The notes: generated by a model not told the origin, from the letters alone. A stretch of DNA of 43,730 nt from DATDAW01 sp036524675 (GCA_036524675.1 DATDBU010000117.1:1-43730), one strand, 5' to 3'. Shown: positions 15,747 through 23,971, numbered from the stretch's first letter. A program made the numbers and translations.

Positions 15747-18194
15747 ATGTCCGGACTCGATATCGCAATGGCCATTCCCGATTTGTGGCAGCAGGACGCG
15801 GTTCGCCTGCTGCGCGACGGCCTGGATGTGGTGGTGCACGCACCGACGGGGGCGGGGAAGACGTTTATTTTCGAAATGCTTGTGCCCTCGTTGCGGGGGC
15901 AGGCCGTTTTTACGGTCCCGACCCGCGCCCTGGCCAATGACAAGCTGGCCGAATGGCGGGCGCGTGGCTGGGACGTGGGTATTTCGACCGGCGATATCGC
16001 GGAGAATTTGAACGCGAAAGTCATCGTAGCGACGCTGGAGACGCAAAAGGGTGCTTTTCTACGAAAAACGGGACCGCGACTGCTGGTCATCGATGAATAC
16101 CAGCTCCTTTCGGATGAACGGCGCGGAGTGAATTACGAGCTTTGCATCGCACTCGCTCCGCCAGGAACGCAGCTTCTGCTCCTGAGCGGCAGTGTGGAAA
16201 ACCCGCAGGTCGTCACTGATTGGCTGAAGCGTCTCGGCCGTCGTGCCGTGCTTATCCAGCATGCAGAGCGGCCCGTGCCGTTGGAGGAAGTGCTTGCTCA
16301 GGATTTAAGGGCGCCTATTTCGCCATCCATTGCCGGGTTTTGGCCCAAGCTCGTTGCCCGCGCGCTTGCTGCTGGACTCGGACCATTGCTGATTTTCGCC
16401 CCCAGACGCAAGGCGGCCGAGGAAATGGCCGCGGCTCTGGCTTCGAATCTGCCGTCTTGGGATCCTTTGACGCTTTCGCCTGAGCAAATGGCGCTGGCAG
16501 GCGAGAAACTGGCGCGCGCGTTGTCCGGTCGCGTGGCGTGGCATCATAGCGGGTTGAGCTATGCATTGCGTGCCGGCTTGATCGAGCCATTGGCAAAACG
16601 CGGCCATTTGCGGGTCGTCGTCGCAACGATGGGACTGGCTGCAGGCATCAATTTTTCCATGCGCAGCGTCCTTGTCGCCGGAACATCGTATCAGTCGGGA
16701 TTCCGCCATGTTGAACTTCGCCCCGACGAATTGCTTCAGATGTTTGGCAGGGCCGGGCGCCGGGGACTGGACGAGGTGGGATACGTGCTCACGACGACGG
16801 ATTTACCACGGCTGTTTGATTCGCATCCACAGCGTCTGCGCCGTGCCGCGCCACTGGACTGGCCATCGTTCATTGCTGTGATGCAGGCGGCTGTCGAACG
16901 AGACGAAGATCCGTGCGCTGCCGCCGTTGAGGTTACCGGTCGCCTTTTTAGCGCACAGCGTATCGCGGTGGGATACGAGGACGCGCTCCAAAAGAAAGCG
17001 ACGTTTCCCTGTGGACTCATGGCGGATACGGAACGAGCTCGCCTGGTGAGGCGCTTCGACGTGGAAATGTTCAACAGCCGGGGCGAATGGGAGTTGCAAC
17101 CGAAACAGGCCGAACATGCGACCCTTGGCGATGCATTGATTTTTGAAAACGATCGCTGGCGCCCGGCACTCAGTCTGGCAGCGACTTTGACTGGGATTGG
17201 CACTGGAAATTTGTGCAAGCTGCCGTCCTTGCGCGGACGAAAAATCTACGGACGCGAATGGATTGCCGCCACGGTTCGGGACGGGGTTATTCGTCCGACT
17301 CAACCGGTTCGCAAACAGTTGCGTGAAGCTGGTTTTCGCGAGACGCGACAGTTTTCCGAAGAGGAATTTTTCGAAAAGGTTCGCCCGATCCTGGAGGCTA
17401 GGATCAAAACAGGAAAATTGGTGGAACTCACCATCCGCCTCCAACATGTGGTCGCCCGGATTTCGTATGCCGACGAACCAACGGAAGCATTTCGCGATCG
17501 GCTTGGCGCGTATCTGATTCTTCCGCCGACGCGTCGTGAGTTGCCGGAAGTTTGTCGCGATTGCCCCCATCGACCGGATTGTGAAGCCCGAAAACCGGAT
17601 ATGACCCCCGCGATGGCATGGAGGAGCCTGGGCTTGGTGGAGCCTGACGGCAAACCGACGCTGCGCGGACGCGTCTTCAGTTTCTTCAATCACGGCGAAG
17701 GTCTTGCAATTGCTGCAGCGTTGGAGCGGGACGACTATCCGATCGAGGATGTTGTCTACGATTTGGCGGACATTCGTGCCGGGCACCGTTTTGCGGGTGA
17801 TGATTCGCCGTACGGCGGACGCCTCGGATTTGTCTGCCAGCAAGCCTATCGACGCATGGATTTCCCGGGCTACCTGGAAATGGGCGTGCCGGTGGGCTTT
17901 GGCAACGGCGCCGGAGAGATCATGCGGGAATTGGCGCTTTATGGCGGCAACCGCAACCGATTTCTAACGGAAGAGCTGCGCCCCGGCGACATCGAACGCG
18001 CCCAACTGGAATGGCGCAGCCTCCTCCGCCAAGTCGTCGCGGCCCCACCGCTCGAGTGGCAACGCTGGATCGACTTGCAAACCGCGGCCCGCATCGTTTT
18101 AGAAAGCGCCGTGGGAAAATCCGTGCGCGCCGCTTTTCCTGCATTATCCGGCGATCAAATGCAGAGATACGGCAAGGCACTCCCCCAACTGTAG
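15747..18194 (+). CDS. Ski2-like DExH-box helicase with C-terminal cysteine cluster
   Basis: 815 residues from ATG 15747 (a second in-frame ATG is at 15768). Helicase motifs in order: I HAPTGAGKT (~31-39), Ia TVPTRALAND, II VIDEYQ (DExH-like, ~114-119), III LLSGS, a HHSGL segment, V ATMGLAAGINF and VI QMFGRAGRRG. This fits the Ski2/Brr2 branch of SF2. About 600 residues in, CRDCPHRPDC forms a CxxCxxxxxC cluster that may bind zinc or an Fe-S centre. The C-terminal third has no motif I know. The protein probably unwinds RNA or DNA with ATP. It sits directly next to the R-M wreckage, so a defence role is possible, but a housekeeping role is equally so. The longer frame from 15654 was rejected because it starts inside the Nudix leader. 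Confidence 0.85.
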   Translation: MSGLDIAMAIPDLWQQDAVRLLRDGLDVVVHAPTGAGKTFIFEMLVPSLRGQAVFTVPTRALANDKLAEWRARGWDVGISTGDIAENLNAKVIVATLETQKGAFLRKTGPRLLVIDEYQLLSDERRGVNYELCIALAPPGTQLLLLSGSVENPQVVTDWLKRLGRRAVLIQHAERPVPLEEVLAQDLRAPISPSIAGFWPKLVARALAAGLGPLLIFAPRRKAAEEMAAALASNLPSWDPLTLSPEQMALAGEKLARALSGRVAWHHSGLSYALRAGLIEPLAKRGHLRVVVATMGLAAGINFSMRSVLVAGTSYQSGFRHVELRPDELLQMFGRAGRRGLDEVGYVLTTTDLPRLFDSHPQRLRRAAPLDWPSFIAVMQAAVERDEDPCAAAVEVTGRLFSAQRIAVGYEDALQKKATFPCGLMADTERARLVRRFDVEMFNSRGEWELQPKQAEHATLGDALIFENDRWRPALSLAATLTGIGTGNLCKLPSLRGRKIYGREWIAATVRDGVIRPTQPVRKQLREAGFRETRQFSEEEFFEKVRPILEARIKTGKLVELTIRLQHVVARISYADEPTEAFRDRLGAYLILPPTRRELPEVCRDCPHRPDCEARKPDMTPAMAWRSLGLVEPDGKPTLRGRVFSFFNHGEGLAIAAALERDDYPIEDVVYDLADIRAGHRFAGDDSPYGGRLGFVCQQAYRRMDFPGYLEMGVPVGFGNGAGEIMRELALYGGNRNRFLTEELRPGDIERAQLEWRSLLRQVVAAPPLEWQRWIDLQTAARIVLESAVGKSVRAAFPALSGDQMQRYGKALPQL

Positions 18195-18240
18195 CGGCGG
18201 TCCCGCTCTGGCGGGATCCTCCAACCAGTCCGGCGAAGGG

Positions 18241-18412
18241 AAAATACGGAAAGCCCTCATCGAAGCCGACGTCGGTCAGCTCTGCAGCACGCAGATTCCC
18301 GTCTGCCTCTGGTAGGGCGCGCTCGCCGAGCGCGCCGCCCCTCCGCGACCGGCGCAAGCAACCGTTTTTTGTCGGCGCGCGAAAAATGGGCACGCTCATC
18401 GACCGGGTTCAC
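18241..18412 (+). pseudogene. hsdM: hsdM fragment (class A, C-terminal half)
   Basis: Translation gives KIRKALIEADV, GQL..STQIPVCLW and then a stop. Further on, in another frame, come RDRRKQPFFVGARKMG and TLIDRVH. These are consecutive pieces of the HsdM methylase after its NPPF region. Compared with the related copy at 19718-20393, 23 bp are missing between two GGT triplets just after CLW, which causes the stop. The catalytic NPPF and SAM motifs are absent. Upstream is the end of the helicase gene with a short GC-rich hairpin (18195-18220). Confidence 0.8.
18311..18341 (+). repeat. GC-rich palindrome inserted in hsdM fragment, copy 1
   Basis: GGTAGGGCGCGC followed by TCGCCGAGCGCGCCGCCCC is a palindromic element inside the methylase reading frame. 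A near-identical element sits at the homologous codon position at 19962-19992. It adds about ten codons not expected in HsdM. Confidence 0.65.
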
Positions 18413-18414
18413 CT

Positions 18415-18720
18415 TCCGACTGGCTGGAGGCCATCGTCGCCCTGCCCGAACAGCTCTTCTACAATACCGGCATCTCCACCTATCTCTGGATCCTCACCGA
18501 CCGAAAGTCCGCCAGTCCGGCATCGGCCCGCAAAGGGAAAATCCAGCTTATTGATGGCCGCAACTTCTGGGTGCCGATGAAAAAGAGCCTCGGCAACATT
18601 CAGGAATATTTTGAGCGCGAAGTCCTCCCGCACGTGCCGCGTCCGCTCGAAGCCATCGAGAGCGACATCAAACAGCTCGAAGGCGAAATCCTCGCCCTGC
18701 TCAAGGAGGTCACGGCGTGA
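18415..18720 (+). pseudogene. hsdM: hsdM fragment (class B, C-terminal end)
   Basis: An open frame without its own start reads SDWLEAIVALPEQLFYNTG, ISTYLWILTDRK, then KIQLIDGRNFWVPMKKSLGN joined at once to IQEYFEREVLPHVP and a final coiled-coil-like end LEAIESDIKQLEGEIL. This belongs to another HsdM subgroup than the piece just upstream. The joints SLGN/IQEYF and PHVP/RPLE suggest internal in-frame deletions. The stop at 18718-18720 is probably the natural one. Methylation activity is not possible from this piece. Confidence 0.8.
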
Positions 18721-18765
18721 GGCGATGCCTTGACCTGGCCATCTCGATCGAGCATCACTGTATGC

Positions 18766-18975
18766 ATGAGAACGACGTTGAACATCGATGATGCACTCCT
18801 CGCTCAGGCTGGTGAATACACCGGGCAGACCGAGAAAACCACGCTGGTTCGCATGGGGCTGGAGGCGCTCATCGAGCGCGAAGCCGCCCGGCGCCTCGCC
18901 GCCCTGGGCGGGACGATGCCCAGCTTGACCGTGCCGCCGCGCCGTCGGGCGGAAACCGCACGCCGGCGCCGATGA
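18766..18975 (+). CDS. vapB: VapB-type antitoxin
   Basis: 69 residues from ATG 18766 reading MRTTLNIDDALLAQAGEYTG, then KTTLVRMGLEALIEREAARR and LAALGGTMP. This is the ribbon-helix-helix VapB pattern with the beta-strand RTTLNID at the N-terminus; the C-terminal tail (RRRAETARRRR) is basic. It neutralises the VapC ribonuclease and normally represses its own operon. The stop overlaps the start of vapC by 4 bp (ATGA). The module sits between an hsdM remnant and an hsdS remnant. Confidence 0.9.
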   Translation: MRTTLNIDDALLAQAGEYTGQTEKTTLVRMGLEALIEREAARRLAALGGTMPSLTVPPRRRAETARRRR

Positions 18976-19337
18976 TTCTCGCGGACACCTCAGTGTGGGT
19001 TCAACATTTCCGACGCGGTCTGCCGGATTTCGCGGCCGCGTTGGCCCAGGGGGCGATTTCCATTCATCCCGTGGTGCTGGGAGAGCTGGCCACCGGCAAT
19101 CTCGCGAAGCGCGAGCAAACGCTGGTCAGTCTCCGTCGGCTGCCGCGCGCGGTGGCCGGCTCGACCGAGGAGTGCCTGGCCTTCATCGAGTCGCAGTCGC
19201 TTTACGGCCGCGGCCTCGGCTGGAGCGACGTGCAACTGCTGGTAGCAGCGCGCCTTTCCGCTCAAGCGCTCTGGACCCTTGACAAGCCCCTCGCGACTGC
19301 GGCCACCGAACTCGGCATCGCGCATCAAAAGCCATGA
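18972..19337 (+). CDS. vapC: VapC-type PIN-domain ribonuclease toxin
   Basis: 121 residues with PIN motifs: ILADTSVWVQHFRRG with the first Asp (~5), VLGELATG with the Glu, GRGLGWSDVQLLVAARL with the third acidic residue, and ALWTLDKPL with the last Asp. VapC toxins cleave tRNA or rRNA. The start overlaps vapB and the stop overlaps the ATG of the hsdS remnant (ATGA at 19334-19337), so the module was built into the hsd operon. The reading frame is intact. Confidence 0.9.
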   Translation: MILADTSVWVQHFRRGLPDFAAALAQGAISIHPVVLGELATGNLAKREQTLVSLRRLPRAVAGSTEECLAFIESQSLYGRGLGWSDVQLLVAARLSAQALWTLDKPLATAATELGIAHQKP

Positions 19338-19599
19338 ACCTGCCGCCGTATCCCAAATACAAACCCAGCGGCGTCCCGAATGGCTCGGCGATATGCCGGA
19401 GCATTGGATTACTAAAAAGCTTGGTTGCGAAGCTCGGCTACAGGGTGGATTCGCCTTCAAATCCGAGATTTTTGATTCGGAAGGTATTCCTGTGGTCCAG
19501 ATGAATAGCATCAAGGCTGGCGTGCTAGAGTTGGAACAGGCCAAGCGTATCTCCGATGCCGAAACATTGAGAGAGTTCACACTCGTCGCGTTCGACTGA
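19334..19599 (+). pseudogene. hsdS: hsdS 5' fragment with frameshift
   Basis: The start MNLPPYPKYKPSGVP is the usual HsdS N-terminus (PKYKPSGVxWLGxxPEHW). The matching continuation EWLGDMPEHWITKKLG is in another frame, consistent with loss of one base near 19378. The frame then runs through the first part of a target-recognition domain (GGFAFKSEIF, VVQMNSI) and stops at LREFTLVAFD. Everything after is missing. It was translationally coupled to vapC. Confidence 0.82.
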
Positions 19600-19717
19600 A
19601 GGCAGGGAAAAGAAGCGAAACTCGGCGCGTCTCACCGTGGCCGAAGTAAAAAAATCCCTCGCTTTTCCTGAACCTTTTCGACAGGAAAAACGGCGGTCAC
19701 TCCCTTCAGTCCCCTTC

Positions 19718-20393
19718 ATGCCCAGTTACGGTCTCTTCAAACGATTCGTCCAGTTCCTCGGCCCAACTCGGTTTCGAAGCCAAACTCTGGTTTGCTGCCG
19801 ATAAACTCCGCAACAACATGGACGCCGCGGAACCGGAGCAAAGCGGAGACAGCCAGCCGCAGGCTGAGCGAAGGGCGAGCGAGACAATCGCCGTCCCCGG
19901 CCAGCTCTTCTACAGCACGCCGATTCCCGTCTGCCTCTGGTTCCTCGCCCGGGACAAATCCGGTAGGGCGCGCCCGCCGAGCGCGCCGCCCCTCCGCGAC
20001 CGGCGCAAGCAGACGCTTTTCATCGACGCGCGAAAAATGAGCACGCTCATCGATCGAGTCCACCGCGAGCTGACTGCCGACCTCGAGAAAATCGTCGGCA
20101 CTTACCACGCATGGCGCGGTGGCCGGCCGTCAAAGCCAAAGGTTGTGGGTTCGAACGTTTACACAGACGTCCCCGGCTTCTGCAAATCCGCCACCGCCGT
20201 CGAAATCGCCGCCCACGGCTACGTGCTCACCCCCGGCCGCTACGTCGGCGCCGAGGAAGCCGCGGACAACGGCGAACTTTTCGAGGAAAAAATGCCGCGC
20301 CTCGTCGCGGAGCTAAACGCTCAGTTCGCCGAATCCGCGAAACTTGAGGAGGCCATCAAAGCAAATCTGAGGGGGTTGACATATGGGCCCTGA
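19718..20393 (+). pseudogene. hsdM: hsdM with the catalytic middle deleted
   Basis: From about 19740 one frame reads SAQLGFEAKLWFAADKLRNN MDAAE, the HsdM N-terminus. It passes at once into PGQLFYSTPIPVCLWFLARD, RDRRKQTLFIDARKMSTLID and TYHAWRG, the C-terminal half, and ends normally near 20393. The region expected to hold the SAM-binding and NPPF motifs is gone. An ATG at 19718 is one base out of frame (an extra C). The palindrome at 19962-19992 adds about ten codons. If the internal ATG 19818 were used, a stable fragment could still be made, but not a methylase. Confidence 0.85.
19962..19992 (+). repeat. GC-rich palindrome inserted in hsdM fragment, copy 2
   Basis: Near-identical to 18311-18341 (one C/T difference in the first arm) and located at the same codon position of the HsdM frame, between LARDKSG and RDRRKQ. 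Both hsdM pieces therefore descend from one insertion-bearing ancestor. Confidence 0.65.
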
Positions 20394-20916
20394 ATACCTA
20401 AATCCAGAGACGATGCGCCGCATCGTGTCTGACGCCCTCGCGGAGTTCTTGATGCAAGATATGGAGTTATTGCACGTAAGTGTTAACGAGCGCACTCTGG
20501 CGCATCGCCTAGCAATTTACATTGAGAACCAGGTGGAAGGCTGGCATGTGGACTGTGAATACAATCGGGATCGACATTTTCCAAAAATGCGCCCTTCCGA
20601 CCGGAAGAAGATCATTCCCGACATCATCGTTCACCGGAGGAACTCCCCGCGAAACCTTCTAATCGTTGAGATCAAGAAGACATCGCACTCAAAGAAGGAG
20701 AAGGCCGAGGCGAGCAGGCGCGCTCTAGATTTGACTGGTGAGTGGACCAAAATGCCGCGATATTGCCATGCCGCTGTATTGACGTTTCCAGTGCGCCACA
20801 CAGAGCCAAAGCAAGCATTGTGTGAGTGGTATCATCGCGACGGTTGCAATGCGATCTTTGGCGGACCGCCGAAAAAAGGAACCTTTTCCGTCCCTCTTAG
20901 CGGGAAAACCAAATGA
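20383..20916 (+). CDS. PD-(D/E)XK-nuclease-like protein in the hsd locus
   Basis: 177 residues. NERTLAHRLAIYIENQ (Glu ~37) is followed by WHVDCEYNRD, then KIIPDIIVHRR (Pro-Asp ~79-80) and LLIVEIKKT (Glu-x-Lys ~96-98). The order E...PD...ExK is that of PD-(D/E)XK nucleases. The start overlaps the hsdM remnant end by a few bases, and its stop overlaps the hsdS remnant start (ATGA), so it was one cistron of an hsd operon. Unlike its neighbours the frame is intact and the motif residues are in place. Its role in the R-M system is unknown; nuclease activity is inferred from the motif only. Confidence 0.72.
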   Translation: MGPEYLNPETMRRIVSDALAEFLMQDMELLHVSVNERTLAHRLAIYIENQVEGWHVDCEYNRDRHFPKMRPSDRKKIIPDIIVHRRNSPRNLLIVEIKKTSHSKKEKAEASRRALDLTGEWTKMPRYCHAAVLTFPVRHTEPKQALCEWYHRDGCNAIFGGPPKKGTFSVPLSGKTK

Positions 20917-21919
20917 TGTCGGGCTGGTTCGAGACCACGATCGGTGAGCAAGCGACGCTTCAGCGTGGAATTGACATCACCAGGGCGGAACAACGAGATG
21001 GCAAAGTTCCAGTTATCTCGTCTGGCGGAATTTCGAGTTATCATGACACAGCAGCAGTGAAAGGCCCAGGCGTAGTGCTTGGGAGAAAAGGCGTTGTAGG
21101 AAGCGTCTCCTTCGTCGGTGAAGACTACTGGCCACACGACACGAGCCTTTGGGTAAAGACTTCCACGGAAATCATCCACGGTTCGTCTATTACTTCTTCA
21201 AGTCAGTCGCTCCGAAACTTGCGCAAATGGATGTTGGCTCTGCGAATCCAACGCTGAACCGAAATCATGTTCATCCGATGCCAATCATTTGGCCACCCCT
21301 TCCCGAACAAAAAGCCATTGCGCAAATCCTCGGGACGCTGGACGGGACACCCAGCAAAAATGACGACTTAGAGAATTTGGAGTACGTCGAAATCTCCGAA
21401 GTGAATCGCGGCAACATTTCAAACATCTCGACTTACGTCCGAGGAGAAGAGCCAAGCCGAGCGCGGCGCAGACTTCGTCACGGCGATAGCGTTCTATCGA
21501 CGGTCCGTCCCGACCGCGGCAGCTACTTTCTTGCGCTGAACCCACCGGAGCATCGGGTGGCCTCTACTGGATTCGCCGTCTTGACGCCCACAAAAGCGCC
21601 TTGGTCGTTCATTCACATGGCGGTTACTCAGCCCGAAGTGTTCGAACGCCTCGGCCACTTGGCGGACGGGGGAGCTTATCCTGCCGTGCGGCCCGAAGTA
21701 ATCGGAGGATTGATGCTTCCGATTTCCAATGAGCCGGAAATCTTGGACGCCTTTCATCGGGTATGCGCCCCGCTACTCGAGCAGGCTGACGCCAATCGAA
21801 TCGAATCCGGCACCCTCGCCACCCTGCGCGACACGCTGCTGCCGAAGCTGCTGAGCGGGGAGTTGAACGTGGCGGCCCCCCGATCAAGAGCCTATGAACA
21901 TTCAGCGCGAACTCATTAA
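20913..21919 (+). pseudogene. hsdS: hsdS with one frameshift and an internal deletion
   Basis: Frame 1 from ATG 20913 reads SGWFETTIGEQATLQRGIDI, PVISSGGISSYHDT, GRKGVVGSV and DTSLWVK, then drifts. The correct continuation DFHGNHPRFVYYFFKSVAPK is in the next frame, consistent with one base lost near 21158. The first conserved region (LPEQKAIAQILGTLDG) is followed directly by the middle of the second recognition domain (YVEISEVNRGNIS), so the spacer helix and part of domain 2 are deleted. The end is normal (TLRDTLLPKLLSGEL). HsdS normally decides DNA target specificity for HsdM and HsdR. Confidence 0.85.
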
Positions 21920-22616
21920 CATCTATTGCGATGAAAGCTGCCATCTGGAGCGCGACGGCGAGCCAGTCATGCTCCTCGGCGCGATTTCCTGTCCCGATAA
22001 TGCGGTGAAGCAGACGCATCAGGAGATTCTGGACATTATGCGGAAGCACCGGGCGGCGTGGGAGCTGAAGTGGGTGAAGGTGAACCGGCCACGCATCGCT
22101 TTCTACAAGGAGCTGGTGGACTATTTCTTCGACAATCCAAAGCTGAAGTTCCGGGCGTGGATCGTGGAGAACAAGGCGGCGCTGAACCACGAGTATTTCA
22201 ATCAGGGCAGCCACGACTCGTTCTACTACAAGATGTATTTCTACATGCTGAAGCCGCTGCTTCGGCGTCCGAACCGCTACCACATCTATCTCGACAAGAA
22301 GGACACGAGGAGTGCGACGAAGGTGAAGGAGCTAGGAGAGGTCTTGAAGAGTGCGAATCTCGACTGGAATGGGCTGCTCGTCTCCCGCCTCCAGACGGTG
22401 GAGTCTCACGATGTGCCGCTGCTGCAACTGACCGACCTGTTGATTGGCGCGCTGGCCTACCGGCATCGTCCGCTGGTGATGAAGGCCGCCGGGGCGAAGC
22501 ACGAGGTGATGCAGCATGTGGCCAGGCGCTACGGCACGGATTTGGTCGGGAACACGCCGCCTTGGGAAACCAAGTTCAACTTCTACACATTCACCCCGCA
22601 GAGCACCCCGCAATGA
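21894..22616 (+). CDS. DUF3800 protein
   Basis: 240 residues, full length for the family. It has INIYCDESCHLE near the N-terminus (Asp ~13), KWVKVNRPRIAFYKELVDYF, HIYLDKKDTRSA with a second acidic cluster and LLQLTDLLIGALAY with a third Asp. DUF3800 proteins are thought to have an RNase H-like fold and often sit in defence islands; their reaction is not settled. It overlaps the hsdS remnant by 26 bp and the next gene by 4 bp. It is intact while the surrounding hsd genes are broken, which argues that it is kept for its own sake. Confidence 0.85.
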   Translation: MNIQRELINIYCDESCHLERDGEPVMLLGAISCPDNAVKQTHQEILDIMRKHRAAWELKWVKVNRPRIAFYKELVDYFFDNPKLKFRAWIVENKAALNHEYFNQGSHDSFYYKMYFYMLKPLLRRPNRYHIYLDKKDTRSATKVKELGEVLKSANLDWNGLLVSRLQTVESHDVPLLQLTDLLIGALAYRHRPLVMKAAGAKHEVMQHVARRYGTDLVGNTPPWETKFNFYTFTPQSTPQ

Positions 22617-23212
22617 ACGGGATCGACTGGCTGCCGGACATGCTGCCCGTGAACCCGTGGAGCGAGAACACGTATGAGGAGCTATATGCCGTCTTCCGGC
22701 GCGACTTCGTGGCGTCGCAACCGCGCTACCGGGGCCATCACGTCTGGTTTTTCAATGAGATGGATGACGGGAAGGAGGCGATTTTCTGGCACCTAACGGA
22801 CAAAGGGAAGAAGCCGAACCGGCTGCCCGACACGAACCGGAGCGCGCGATTGAGTTGGATTCGGCCGATGCTGGAGCACTGCCCGGATGCGTTGATTCTC
22901 GATTGGGACGTGGACGAAGATGGAACAACCAAGACTTACGTCTGGCTCAAGAACCACGATTTTGTCGTGATCCTGAAGCGAATGAACAACGGAAGTCGCC
23001 GACTACTCACTGCGCATCACCTCGACTATCCGGATATGCGCGCCAAACTCCAAAAGAAGTATGAAAGGCGAATTGGAATCGGAACCTGGAAAAAAGAGGC
23101 CCCCGCAATGCGGAGGCCCAACTCTTTCTGCAACCTGGCAGATGAGGTGCAATCACCATGCTTGCGGCTACGCATTTCGTCAAGCGCCCGTGATGCTGCT
23201 CTTTTTGGCTAG
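22613..23212 (+). CDS. Unknown protein coupled to the DUF3800 gene
   Basis: 199 residues from ATG 22613, which overlaps the DUF3800 stop (ATGA). It is soluble and rich in Trp and charged residues: MLPVNPWSENTYEELYAVFR, HHVWFFNEMDDGKEAIFWHL, then YVWLKNHDFVVILKR and RRLLTAHHLDYPDMRAKLQK. The last two blocks recall the beta-sheet core of RelE/barnase-like (BECR) ribonuclease folds, but this is a weak impression and not a family call. The last ~40 residues read through a hairpin (23093-23127), so the true end could be earlier if a base is missing in the A-run near 23093. Its stop is 6 bp before the hsdR remnant. Confidence 0.6.
   Translation: MNGIDWLPDMLPVNPWSENTYEELYAVFRRDFVASQPRYRGHHVWFFNEMDDGKEAIFWHLTDKGKKPNRLPDTNRSARLSWIRPMLEHCPDALILDWDVDEDGTTKTYVWLKNHDFVVILKRMNNGSRRLLTAHHLDYPDMRAKLQKKYERRIGIGTWKKEAPAMRRPNSFCNLADEVQSPCLRLRISSSARDAALFG
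23093..23127 (+). terminator. Terminator-like hairpin inside the 3' end of the 22613 gene
   Basis: AAAGAGGCC and GGCC...CTCTTT flank an inner CCGC/GCGG stem around AAT, giving a two-part hairpin. It lies within the frame of the upstream gene and before hsdR. It could limit read-through from the DUF3800 pair into hsdR. No long U-run follows, so activity is uncertain. Confidence 0.35.
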
Positions 23213-23218
23213 CCAGAC

Positions 23219-23971
23219 ATGTGGGGCGTGATCACCGAAGATCGTCTCGAACAGCTGGCCATCCAGTGGTTTCAAGACACGGGATGGAGCTGCGCCAACG
23301 GCGCTGATCTTGCGTCCGAGGGAGCGACGTCGGAGCGGGCGGATTTTCGGGCGGTCGTTTTGAAAGCGCGGCATGCGGCGGCGGTCCAGCGGCTCAATCC
23401 GCAGCTGCCACCTGCGGCGGTGGAGGAAGTGGTGCATGTCGTCACGACGCCGACGGAGACGAGTCTGCCGCGAAACAACCGCGCGTTTCACCGGCTGCTG
23501 ATGGATGGGGTGAAGGTCGAGTATAGCCGCGAGGCGGCTATCCTCACCCCGGCCCTCTCCCAAGGGGGAGAAGGAGGTCGGAGCCGAGAGGGTATTTGAT
23601 CACGCGCAGCTCATCGATTTCCAGAATCCGGCGAAGAACGATTTTCCTCGTGGTGAATCAATTCACCGTCACCGGGACGAAAGCCGCGGCGGCCGGATCT
23701 CGTGGCGTTTGTCAACGGACTGCCGCTGGGGATCGTCGTGCTTCAGAAAATGGGCGACGAGATGCTGAAGAAGCTCGCCGTCGAGCTGACTGAGAAGCTC
23801 CGTTCCAGCACGACCGTGGATTGGCAGGTGCGCGACAGCGTCCGCGCCAGCATGCGGCTGATGATCAAGCGCCTCTCACGGAAGTATAAGTACCCGCCCG
23901 AGGGGCAGGAGGAAGCGACCGCGCTCGTCCTCAAGCAGGCTGAAGCTCTGGCAGACGCATGGAGCAAGTAA
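23219..23971 (+). pseudogene. hsdR: hsdR with its motor and nuclease core deleted
   Basis: ATG 23219 begins GVITEDRLEQLAIQWFQDTG, followed by RADFRAVVLKAR, NNRAFHRLLMDGVKVEYSR, the HsdR N-terminus. A ~60-bp CTCACCCCGGCCCTCTCCC-type repeat (about 23535-23585) then interrupts it. HAQLIDFQNPAKNDF, LVVNQFTVTG and DLVAFVNGLPLGIVVL follow in three frames, so there are at least two frameshifts. The last jumps straight to GDEMLKKLAVELTEKLRSS and RKYKYPPEGQEEATALVL, the HsdR C-terminus. Most of the protein, including the helicase motor, is missing. It cannot be a restriction enzyme. Confidence 0.85.

Noticed and set aside
16803..17843. 346-residue minus-strand ORF inside the helicase gene
   Set aside because: It lies wholly opposite conserved helicase motifs and its composition (Arg/Ser-rich, no domain) is that of a shadow frame in GC-rich DNA.
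21154..21162. Programmed frameshift in hsdS
   Set aside because: There is no slippery heptamer or following pseudoknot, and the same gene also has an internal deletion, so simple decay is more likely.
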